NCBI GenBank assembly: GCA_964591255.1
Contig: CAZQAA010000202.1
Location: 1 to 9,411 of the forward strand
Origin: CAZQAA01 sp964591255
Lineage (GTDB): Bacteria > Desulfobacterota > DSM-4660 > Desulfatiglandales > Desulfatiglandaceae
Direction: 5' to 3'
Length of the DNA: 9,411 bases
Shown here: piece by piece, positions 1-6,827 of the stretch
Layout of the letters: every line of letters starts with the position of its first letter
Numbering within the stretch: the first letter of the stretch is position 1
The notes under the pieces: generated by a model
What the model saw: the letters and a program-made list of their open reading frames with translations, nothing else
The model's database searches: none
What the model was told of the DNA's origin: nothing
Program-made: the position numbers and the translations under genes

Positions 1-32
1 CATTTTCCAGGTGGACGTTTCTTGATTTAAAA

Positions 33-656
33 ATGCCAAAAGAAACGGGAAATCTTGAGAAAAGATTGGCTTTTTTAAAGGAAAAAGAGGGATGTAGGGT
101 CTTTAATATCACCTCAAGTCGAAAACATGAGGGTGTATCCACAATAGTGGCCAATCTCGCCAGGTATATTGCAAAAAAAAAGGGTTCAAAAAAAGTTTTG
201 CTGATCGATACAAACTTCAGACATCCTGTCTTGCATATTGCATTCGATATTTCACCTGAACCAGGACTCTATGGCCTATTTTCGGAAATCTGCGATTTAT
301 CCATGGCAATTCGGGAAACTGAAGCGAAAAATATTCATATATTACCGGCTGGAAATCCCCAACAAGGGCTAACGAATGGATTGGATGAAGAAAACTTTCA
401 GAAAATAGTATCCGATATTAGAAATCAATATGACTATATCATTATCGACTCTGCACCCTTGTTGGAATCCGCCGATTCTCTCTCTTCTGCAGCTGCGGCT
501 GATGTGACTTTTCTTGTTGTGCAGGCACATAAGACACAGAAAGAGGTAGCCGATAAAGCGAAGCTGTTGCTTCAGGAAAATGAGTGCCTGATTGGCGGTA
601 TAATTTTTAATCGTGCTCAACATGTAATTCCCGAAAAATTATACAACATCATATAA
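33..656 (+). CDS. CpsD/CapB-like (BY-kinase family) ATPase with degenerate Walker A, probably 5'-partial
   Basis: This is a P-loop ATPase of the CpsD/CapB/Wzc cytoplasmic-domain family, which normally controls polysaccharide polymerisation and export at the inner membrane. The fold signature is present: a P-loop region at residues 28-43 (SSRKHEGVSTIVANLA), a Walker A' strand VLLIDT at 55-60 with D59, and a Walker B strand IIIDSAP at 136-142 with D139. The invariant P-loop lysine is replaced by V35 (EGVST instead of EGKST), and the C-terminus has one tyrosine (Y204) rather than the Tyr cluster of true BY-kinases, so autokinase activity is doubtful. The ATG at 33 has no well-placed Shine-Dalgarno. 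The frame is open from it to the window start (FSRWTFLDLK precedes M) with no other start codon, so the real start probably lies upstream. The partner Wzc/GumC-like membrane protein is not in the window and may lie upstream. The family call is firm; the start is not. Confidence 0.85.
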   Translation: MPKETGNLEKRLAFLKEKEGCRVFNITSSRKHEGVSTIVANLARYIAKKKGSKKVLLIDTNFRHPVLHIAFDISPEPGLYGLFSEICDLSMAIRETEAKNIHILPAGNPQQGLTNGLDEENFQKIVSDIRNQYDYIIIDSAPLLESADSLSSAAAADVTFLVVQAHKTQKEVADKAKLLLQENECLIGGIIFNRAQHVIPEKLYNII

Positions 657-814
657 CAACTTCCTGATCTCATTCTGCATGGAGCATCCTGTACTATATT
701 TCCAGCAGAGCCAATCCCATAAGAGACTATCTGACAATGTACCTTTTTTAGCTGGATTAATTCTCATTAGTCCATAATCTGCGAATGCTTACAGAAGACC
801 TCAACCGATTGTAA
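657..814 (+). other. Intergenic gap of 158 bp upstream of the flippase gene
   Basis: This is the only gap of more than about 75 bp between genes. No hairpin plus T-run terminator was found. A CTGACA at 731-736 resembles a -35 box, but no good -10 lies 16-18 bp downstream. A CATAAT at 773-778 resembles a -10 but has no matching -35. A nine-codon ATG-to-TAA mini-ORF (785-814, MLTEDLNRL) ends directly against the flippase ATG. A promoter or transcript boundary here is plausible from the gap size, but the sequence does not prove it. Confidence 0.3.
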
Positions 815-2377
815 ATGGACACGATATCTGATCATCCGGAACATATTGAGGGGATTTCTTTTCGAAAATTGGCCCGCGGCGGGGCATTTTTCTTTTTTGG
901 CACCATATGTGCCATGGGTCTCCAATTCGTGGTGAGCATTGTTGTTATTCGTGCAATAAAGCGCCCCGAATTCGGACTGATTTCGTTGACAAACATCTTC
1001 GTCAATATGGTTGTTATGTTGGCGGTCCTTGGTTTTAGTAACGGGCTTCCACGGTTGATGGCCATGTATCGTCAAAAAAATGAGGAAAATTCCGTCAGGA
1101 TCATCATTGGCACTGCAATGGTCATTGTCCTGATTTCAGGCCTCTTATGGGCATTAATACTACTGCTCGTCTCTCCCTGGCTGGCTGAATGTTTCAACAA
1201 GCCTGGAATACAAAATGTCCTTAGGGCCTTTGTGCTTACAGTACCCCCTCTTGTACTGATAAATACTCTCACTGCAATATTCCGTGGGACAGAAAATACA
1301 TATCCGAAAGTAATTTTTGAAGACATATCTTTAAACCTGTGCCGAATCTTGCTTCTGCTTCCGGTAGTGTTCCTTGGCATGGGTTTTCAAGGTGTCATAT
1401 GGATATATGTTGGATCGGCATGGATCTCATGCGCCGCTTACATTCTATATGCCAAAAACAAACCTGTTTTCAAAAAGTTATTCTTTTTTAGCAGACCTAT
1501 GGCCAACAATCTCCTGTTATTTTCTCTCCCCTTGTTAGGGATTGCCATAATGGGCAATTTGGTGAACTGGACCGGGACCTTAACGGTAGGCTATCTCCAG
1601 TCTGCGGATCAAGTAGCATTGTATAGTGCTCCATTGCGATTGGCTTCTTTGATTCCACTCCCTCTTACAGCCCTGATCTTTTTGTATCTGCCAATGGCAA
1701 CAAAGCTGTTCGAGGAAGCATCTTTGAAAAAGCTGAAAGTTCTATATACCAACACTACTAAGTTGGCATTTTTTATTACCATGCCGATACTCCTGTTTTT
1801 TTTTATTGATGCCGACTTTATTGTGGTTCATTTATTTGGCAAGCCTTACCAAGATTCCGCTAACATTTTACGAATCCTATTGGTGGGTTTTTCGGTCCAT
1901 ATTTTTTTGGGTCCAAACGGTGTCACACTGATCTCCATGGGAAACACCCGAATATTATTTCATATAACAATGACATCTTGTCTATCCGCTATAATTCTAT
2001 GCATCACACTTGTACCCATATACGGGGGAATGGGGGCAGCAGCAGGAATAAGTCTCTCAAGAATTATCTCCAATCTCATTGTCTCAACTGTGTTGTATAA
2101 ACGATTCAACATACATCCATTCAATTGGAGTTATATTAAACCAACGGCTTTTTCATTTATACTCAGTCTGTTATTTTATTGGCTTTTTAGCCCAACAAAT
2201 CATTTTAATATGATACTGCATTCAATCATGCTATTATTCATTATCAGTACAGTTTTGATGTCACCTATAATTACTCACAGTCTGAATTCATCGGATATTG
2301 CATTTATAAGTAGCATAGAACAGCGCATTTGGAATAGGACGATTTTAGCAAAATATATTTCCTATGGACTCAAATAA
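815..2377 (+). CDS. Wzx-like polysaccharide repeat-unit flippase (MOP superfamily)
   Basis: This 520-residue, highly hydrophobic protein has about 14 predicted membrane helices, roughly at 24-46, 57-75, 95-120, 138-156, 176-192, 193-212, 232-250, 276-298, 315-335, 350-372, 383-402, 404-427, 442-460 and 464-485. Length and topology match Wzx/RfbX-type oligosaccharide flippases (Polysacc_synt families), which move undecaprenyl-linked repeat units across the inner membrane. Supporting family-like details are the Arg-rich N-terminal lead (SFRKLARGG), the cytoplasmic-loop motif RGTEN (157-161) after the fourth helix, and the C-terminal tail SSDIAFISSIEQR, similar to the tail of archaeal-type flippases. 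The ATG at 815 is immediately preceded by an in-frame TAA, so no longer form exists; the Shine-Dalgarno is weak. The gene ends in tandem TAA TAA stops, and the sulfotransferase gene follows after about 20 bp. A T9 run lies at 1796-1804. The transported substrate cannot be read from the sequence. Confidence 0.92.
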   Translation: MDTISDHPEHIEGISFRKLARGGAFFFFGTICAMGLQFVVSIVVIRAIKRPEFGLISLTNIFVNMVVMLAVLGFSNGLPRLMAMYRQKNEENSVRIIIGTAMVIVLISGLLWALILLLVSPWLAECFNKPGIQNVLRAFVLTVPPLVLINTLTAIFRGTENTYPKVIFEDISLNLCRILLLLPVVFLGMGFQGVIWIYVGSAWISCAAYILYAKNKPVFKKLFFFSRPMANNLLLFSLPLLGIAIMGNLVNWTGTLTVGYLQSADQVALYSAPLRLASLIPLPLTALIFLYLPMATKLFEEASLKKLKVLYTNTTKLAFFITMPILLFFFIDADFIVVHLFGKPYQDSANILRILLVGFSVHIFLGPNGVTLISMGNTRILFHITMTSCLSAIILCITLVPIYGGMGAAAGISLSRIISNLIVSTVLYKRFNIHPFNWSYIKPTAFSFILSLLFYWLFSPTNHFNMILHSIMLLFIISTVLMSPIITHSLNSSDIAFISSIEQRIWNRTILAKYISYGLK

Positions 2378-2398
2378 TAAACAAGTCATTAAAGAGTG

Positions 2399-3328
2399 AT
2401 GAAGGTTGTTTTCCATATAGGATATCATAAAACAGGGACCACTTGGCTACAGCAAGTATTCTTTCCTGCCCATCCATATATCCATCCGCTTTGCAACTCC
2501 CGGGAACCATGGAATGATCTCTTGCTTAATGCCCTTATTGCAACACCAGACGGAAAGTTTGATGCAGGACATTGCACAAAGCTTATCAGAGAAAAAATCA
2601 GCTCAATAAAAAATTATAAAGATAATCATGCTATGATGATTTCGGCAGAAAGACTTTCCGGGCACCCGTATTCCGGTGGTTATGACAGTTTTCGTATTGC
2701 AGAAAGAATCATGGCCTGCTGGAAAAAAAGTTATATTATATGTACCATTAGAAACCAGCCCGATATCATATCATCAATTTACAACCAGTTGATTAAGGAA
2801 GGTTTCCCTGGCCGCTTAGAAAAAATGTTTGGGGTACGCAACTGGGATATTCCTGGGTTTAATTTGGCTTTCTATGAATACGATCTACTTTTAAACAGGT
2901 ATCAGACTCTTTTTGGTCGTGACCGCATATGTATATTACCCTATGAATTAATGTCATCAAACCTGCAAGAATTTTTAAAAAAAATTTGTGAGTTTTTAGA
3001 TGTTCCGGAAATTTCAGTTCCCTCTAACAGGATTTCAAATTCTGGTTTGCCAAATCGTGGCCTGAGTCTGTTTCGTATTATGAATTATTTTCGATTGTCA
3101 GAATTCAATCAATTTCCGATTATTTCGATAAATGAACAAGTGTTTCAATTTGTCAGGAAAATATTGTGGAAATTGCTACGTGGTTTACCAGATTCAAATA
3201 GCCCTTTGAACGATACCTTAAGGACATGGATTATTAATTACTATAGAGAGTCAAACACACGTCTTCAGAAAATAGTAAACTGGAATCTAGACGACTTTAA
3301 ATGGAATGGAGTTGATCAAACAAGATGA
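2399..3328 (+). CDS. PAPS-dependent sulfotransferase, first of a tandem pair
   Basis: This soluble 309-residue protein is predicted to transfer sulfate from 3'-phosphoadenosine-5'-phosphosulfate to a carbohydrate acceptor in the cytoplasm. The N-terminus carries the 5'-phosphosulfate loop FHIGYHKTGTTWLQ (residues 5-18, with K11 and T14/T15). The 3'-phosphate-binding element is CTIRNQPDIISS (115-126), with R118 and S126 in the expected +8 spacing. An ISAERLSG segment (81-88) and a C-terminal helix LRTWIINYYRESNTRL (275-290) resemble those of bacterial PF13469/PF00685-type enzymes. No signal peptide or membrane segment is seen. The ATG at 2399 is chosen; a GTG directly before it (2396) would add one residue. 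AAAG just upstream is a weak Shine-Dalgarno. The stop overlaps the ATG of the second sulfotransferase (ATGA at 3325-3328), indicating translational coupling. An A8 run lies at 2977-2984. Its position between flippase and polymerase suggests it modifies the repeat unit; the acceptor sugar is unknown. Confidence 0.88.
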   Translation: MKVVFHIGYHKTGTTWLQQVFFPAHPYIHPLCNSREPWNDLLLNALIATPDGKFDAGHCTKLIREKISSIKNYKDNHAMMISAERLSGHPYSGGYDSFRIAERIMACWKKSYIICTIRNQPDIISSIYNQLIKEGFPGRLEKMFGVRNWDIPGFNLAFYEYDLLLNRYQTLFGRDRICILPYELMSSNLQEFLKKICEFLDVPEISVPSNRISNSGLPNRGLSLFRIMNYFRLSEFNQFPIISINEQVFQFVRKILWKLLRGLPDSNSPLNDTLRTWIINYYRESNTRLQKIVNWNLDDFKWNGVDQTR

Positions 3329-4242
3329 TCCTTCCAAATGTAATAATTGCGGGTGCACCCAAGTGTGGTTCCACATCGCTTTTCGTTTATCTGTCTCATC
3401 ATCCAGAGGTTTGTGCATCCAATACCAAGGAAACACGATACATGATAGACAAGGGCTATCCCCTCTATCATGATGAAAATAATTATCAGGAAAATGGCTT
3501 AGATGGCTATGGCATCTTTTATCCTCATTATAACCCAAGACGACATAAAATCATCTTGGAAGCGACACCAGACTATTTGTATCAAAAAACACCCCTTAAA
3601 GCATTACCTGCTTTTGACCAAAGAACTCATGTCTTTTTTATTTTAAGACGACCATCCGAGCGGATATATTCTTTATTTCGATTTGCCCAAAATAATATGG
3701 CTGTTCTGAATCGCGATATCACATTTAAGCAATTTTTGGGTATGCTAAAAAAAAATGAAACTTTTGATCACGATTTGATTTTATCTAACGCTATCGAACA
3801 CAGTAAGTATGTCAACTACTTGCGATATTGGTATGATGTCCTTGAAAGCCGCTACATTCACATTTTTCTGTTTGAAGATATGATAACTAACACTCTTGGA
3901 TTTATGAATAGGATATCCAACATTCTTGGCATTTCCCAAGGCTTTTACGAAAAATTTGATTTCAGGACTGAAAACGAAACAGTTGTTATCAGAAATGTTA
4001 TGTTACATAAATTACAAAGGAGGTTAAAAAAGAAACTGAGCTTTTTCATGCATCATGGACGATTAAAAAATCTTTTAAAAGGATCTTATGAATGGTTTAA
4101 TGTAAAAAAGATACAAAATCAAATAAATGCAGAAGACTTAAAATTATTAAGCCAACTTGACCATTTTTTTATTCCCTATAATGAAAAACTGCAGGCAATG
4201 ACTGGATTAGGAATCGACAAATGGTGGTACGGGCAAAACTAA
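3325..4242 (+). CDS. PAPS-dependent sulfotransferase, second of a tandem pair (heparan-sulfate-sulfotransferase-like)
   Basis: This soluble 305-residue protein has a clear sulfotransferase fold. The 5'-phosphosulfate loop is IIAGAPKCGSTSLF (residues 7-20, with K13 and S16/T17). KETRYM at 35-40 supplies a Glu (E37) where NDST and heparan-type enzymes place a catalytic Glu. EATPDYLY (79-86) resembles a family substrate-side motif. The 3'-phosphate site is FFILRRPSERIYS (104-116), with R108 and S116 at +8. FLFEDM (181-186) and the C-terminal WWYGQN also fit. It resembles the GAPKxGSTSL class (PF00685, NDST-like) and differs clearly from its upstream neighbour, so the pair is unlikely to be a recent duplication and probably acts on different positions or sugars. 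Its ATG overlaps the preceding stop by 4 bp. An A9 run (3747-3755) lies in frame. A 28-bp gap separates it from the Wzy-like gene. The acceptor is unknown. Confidence 0.9.
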   Translation: MILPNVIIAGAPKCGSTSLFVYLSHHPEVCASNTKETRYMIDKGYPLYHDENNYQENGLDGYGIFYPHYNPRRHKIILEATPDYLYQKTPLKALPAFDQRTHVFFILRRPSERIYSLFRFAQNNMAVLNRDITFKQFLGMLKKNETFDHDLILSNAIEHSKYVNYLRYWYDVLESRYIHIFLFEDMITNTLGFMNRISNILGISQGFYEKFDFRTENETVVIRNVMLHKLQRRLKKKLSFFMHHGRLKNLLKGSYEWFNVKKIQNQINAEDLKLLSQLDHFFIPYNEKLQAMTGLGIDKWWYGQN

Positions 4243-4260
4243 TATCAATTAATAATAGCT

Positions 4261-4265
4261 GAGGT
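4261..4265 (+). promoter_or_regulatory. Shine-Dalgarno for the Wzy-like gene
   Basis: GAGGT lies 5 bases before the ATG at 4271 (spacer TAATA plus A). It is one of only two strong ribosome-binding sites in the window and fixes the start of the polymerase-like gene. Confidence 0.6.
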
Positions 4266-4270
4266 AATAA

Positions 4271-5569
4271 ATGGCTTATAGAAGCAAAAGTAATACTCTT
4301 AGGATCTTTTTTATCCTGTTGCTGATATGTTCGACAAATACGTTTTTCTATCTTGGTCCATGGTGGCACAGATCTGGGGTTTTTAATATAGCCGATGTGG
4401 GTAATGCTTTGATGTGGATTTCTATTCCCCTTATTATCGCCTTTAGCAAAAACCGTCAACCCTTATGGAATCCCATATCGCCTTTGATCTTTTTTTACAT
4501 CTCTTTTGTCATATTACACATCTTTTTGGCTTATGCTAATTATGGACAGTCACTGTTCGACGGATTGGTCGCCATTCGGCATCAATTCTACTATTTATCA
4601 TTTTTCCTGTTTGTTCTACTGCTAGATGACACAAAAATTATTAGAAAATTATTAGATATTCTGGTGATAATTTCCATAATACTTGTGCTGTTAGCTATAT
4701 TAGATTATCTCGGAATTAAGCTTTTTTTTCATAAATGGGCCGGAGGACATGGTATAAGATCTGGAATTAAAAGGGCTTATATCCCGGGCATGTCAATAAT
4801 AAGCTTTTCAGCCATATGGGTATTTACAAAATGGCTCCTGGACAAAGAAAATAAAATTAAGACATTCGGTTTTACCCTAATGCTCCTGGCAGCTATATTT
4901 TTCAGACAAACTCGTATGCGTATAATAAGTGTGACTGCAATTATTTCAACCTTGCTGATAATAAAGAGAAGATGGAAATATCTGCTCTTCTTCCTTTTAG
5001 TAAGCCTTGTCTCTGTAGGTGTCACAGGGATAACAATGAAGGAAAACATAATGATTTCCCCTTTTACATTAGCCTACAAAAATATTACCCAGAAAAGCGG
5101 CACTTGGGATGCCAGGTTGCGGCAGTTAAAAATAGACATCAAGGAATTCAAACGGCATCCCTGGATAGGCAGCGGAGTTGCGGCAATAAGGTCGGCTACC
5201 GCCCTCGGAGGCACCCGCTTACAAAAAAGGATGTCCCCACTCTCTTACAAATCAGATCTTGGCTATGCACACTGGTTAAAATTATATGGTATTGTAGGGA
5301 TGATCTGGTTGGTACTGTATTTTTACTTTCAAGTGATCATGGCCCTCAGGGCGCAAAAAGCCTTAACAGGAGCAGATAATACATTGGCTGTTTTTACATT
5401 AAGTTACCTCGGCTATCTGGCTATAGCATTAATCACATTAAATCATCTTATGATGCCGGAACATATGATTATGTTTATCTTAAACACAGCAATTATTGTC
5501 AGGCTTCACTGGAATTTTCAAAATAGAGTCGACATATCAAATAATTACCATCCTTATTCTGCAAACTAA
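4271..5569 (+). CDS. O-antigen ligase/polymerase-like membrane protein (Wzy/WaaL superfamily)
   Basis: This 432-residue polytopic protein has roughly 10-12 membrane segments, for example at 9-28, 44-58, 70-88, 105-117, 126-146, 173-188, 199-211, 217-231, 237-255, 340-358, 373-390 and 396-412. It belongs by pattern to the O-antigen ligase/polymerase superfamily (PF04932-like), which joins polyprenol-linked glycans on the periplasmic side. Evidence includes the QTRMR motif after a central helix (213-217). A long loop (about 256-339) holds SGTWDARL and the family-typical HPWIGSGVAAIRS (296-308). It is followed by YAHWLKLYGIVG (332-343), with a His-Trp pair where the family has H-N, leading into the next helix. 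The start is fixed by GAGGT upstream. It lies just after the sulfotransferase pair and 14 bp before the FemAB-like gene. Whether it is a Wzy polymerase or a ligase cannot be decided from sequence; the presence of Wzx favours Wzy. Confidence 0.85.
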   Translation: MAYRSKSNTLRIFFILLLICSTNTFFYLGPWWHRSGVFNIADVGNALMWISIPLIIAFSKNRQPLWNPISPLIFFYISFVILHIFLAYANYGQSLFDGLVAIRHQFYYLSFFLFVLLLDDTKIIRKLLDILVIISIILVLLAILDYLGIKLFFHKWAGGHGIRSGIKRAYIPGMSIISFSAIWVFTKWLLDKENKIKTFGFTLMLLAAIFFRQTRMRIISVTAIISTLLIIKRRWKYLLFFLLVSLVSVGVTGITMKENIMISPFTLAYKNITQKSGTWDARLRQLKIDIKEFKRHPWIGSGVAAIRSATALGGTRLQKRMSPLSYKSDLGYAHWLKLYGIVGMIWLVLYFYFQVIMALRAQKALTGADNTLAVFTLSYLGYLAIALITLNHLMMPEHMIMFILNTAIIVRLHWNFQNRVDISNNYHPYSAN

Positions 5570-5583
5570 AACACACACATAAT

Positions 5584-6756
5584 ATGACAAAAAAAGTCAG
5601 CAGGAATAGACAAATTAACATAAAAATTGCAACTACTGTTGAAGGGATTGAGTCTTTACGCCCTCATTGGGAAAAAATGAATTTTCATCCCCTTTCCGAT
5701 ATAGATTATTATCTTCATGTCCTGAATTCTTCCAATATTACTATGAGACCTTACGTGATGTTTCTAAGCGACATGGACAGACATCAGGTTATGGTTGTGG
5801 GTCATGTAACATATAAACGGCTTAAGTTTAAACTCGGTTACAAAAATTTGTTTAGCCTCAAGGCACGTTGCCTAACCATTGTTCCAGGCGGATATATGGG
5901 GAATACAAGTAAAGAAATCTTACACGCAGTTGTAAGAAACCTTATAGAACAGCTAAGCTTTGGGAAAACTGACCTCGTATTTTTTTACGGCCTGCCTGCT
6001 GATTCTGAGATATGTGCTCTTTTAAAAACAGAACGACCTTTTTTTGTCAGGGACACCTTCCCGTGGATTCATATGCACAGAAGAATTTCATTGCCAAATT
6101 CATTCAGCGAATACTACTCCTCCCTTTCTAAAAATACCAAATCAAATATTCGCAAGTATGGGAATAGGATTTCAAAAAAATATGCCAATCAATTATCGAT
6201 AATCTGTTTACGTAGGCCAGGTGATATAGATAAAATCATAAAAGACACTGAACTAATTGCCAATAAGACATATCAGCGAGGACTGGGCGTAGGGTTTTCC
6301 TATCACAAAAATAGGGAGCATCTCATTTTTATGCTAAATAAAGGGTGGTTTAGGGCATACATACTATACATAAACCGTATGCCTGTCGCATTTTGGCATG
6401 GATTACATTATAAGAATACTTTTTTGATTGAATCAACAGGATATGATCCCGCTTATAGATATTACCATCCTGGCAATTACTTGCTTATGAAAATTGTAGA
6501 GCAATTATGTGATGATAACATAAGATACATAGACTTTGCACGCGGCGATGCTGAATACAAGCGACGTTATGGAAATCAGGCATGGAAAGAATGCTCTTTC
6601 TATATTTTTGCCCCCACAATAAGAGGGCTTAAGATTTATGTTATCAGATCAATAGTAGGATTTATTGACAAAGTTGTAAAAAAAGTTCTGGTTCAATTAC
6701 ACCTTTACGATAGTATAAAAAAAGCTTGGAGAAACAGTATTACGCCAGCCAGATAA
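5584..6756 (+). CDS. FemAB/GNAT-type acyltransferase (PF13480-like)
   Basis: This soluble 390-residue protein resembles the GNAT-fold Acetyltransf_6/FemAB-related proteins frequent in exopolysaccharide clusters. Members transfer an acyl or aminoacyl group to sugars or peptidoglycan-type acceptors, but this one's donor and acceptor are unknown. The N-terminal third (about 10-130) resembles a first GNAT-like half-domain. A linker with LSKNTKSNIRKYGNRI (181-196) matches the family's basic SKNxRSNIRK element. The second half carries AFWHGLHYKNTFLIESTGYD (269-287), YRYYHPGNYLLMKIV (291-305) and YIDFARGDAEYKRRYG (315-330), corresponding to the conserved yy-SPG-ll and fDf-G-e-YK signature. No signal peptide or membrane helix is seen. 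The ATG at 5584 has no Shine-Dalgarno (upstream is an ACACACAT stretch), so coupling to the preceding gene is likely. It follows the Wzy-like gene by 14 bp. It is probably a tailoring enzyme for the polysaccharide. Confidence 0.78.
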   Translation: MTKKVSRNRQINIKIATTVEGIESLRPHWEKMNFHPLSDIDYYLHVLNSSNITMRPYVMFLSDMDRHQVMVVGHVTYKRLKFKLGYKNLFSLKARCLTIVPGGYMGNTSKEILHAVVRNLIEQLSFGKTDLVFFYGLPADSEICALLKTERPFFVRDTFPWIHMHRRISLPNSFSEYYSSLSKNTKSNIRKYGNRISKKYANQLSIICLRRPGDIDKIIKDTELIANKTYQRGLGVGFSYHKNREHLIFMLNKGWFRAYILYINRMPVAFWHGLHYKNTFLIESTGYDPAYRYYHPGNYLLMKIVEQLCDDNIRYIDFARGDAEYKRRYGNQAWKECSFYIFAPTIRGLKIYVIRSIVGFIDKVVKKVLVQLHLYDSIKKAWRNSITPAR

Positions 6757-6816
6757 TTTCAAATTCTATAATTCAGTATCATCATATCCTTTGTTAAAAA
6801 TTTAAGGAAGAAATGT

Positions 6817-6821
6817 AGGAG
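6817..6821 (+). promoter_or_regulatory. Shine-Dalgarno for the beta-helix gene
   Basis: AGGAG lies 6 bases before the ATG at 6828. It is the best ribosome-binding site in the window and fixes the start. An earlier ATG at 6814-6816 is immediately followed by TAG and cannot be the start. Confidence 0.65.
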
Positions 6822-6827
6822 AACAGT

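Noticed and set aside
657..720. Rho-independent terminator after the CpsD-like gene
   Set aside because: No GC-rich hairpin followed by a T run could be found.
731..760. CTGACA at 731-736 as a -35 promoter element
   Set aside because: The best -10 candidates at 16-18 bp spacing match only about half of TATAAT, so it is not scored as a promoter.
2396..2398. GTG start for the first sulfotransferase
   Set aside because: The adjacent ATG (2399) gives essentially the same protein and is the more usual start; the GTG cannot be excluded.
369..5379. Antisense and overlapping reading frames of 77-135 codons (for example 767-1075 and 1072-1380 on the minus strand, 4972-5379 on the plus strand)
   Set aside because: They lie in other frames of clearly recognisable genes, show no family motif, and have no ribosome-binding site or sensible spacing; they are chance shadows of real genes.
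4271..5569. Assigning the membrane protein specifically as WaaL ligase
   Set aside because: Sequence patterns of Wzy and WaaL are not distinguishable here; only the superfamily is supported.
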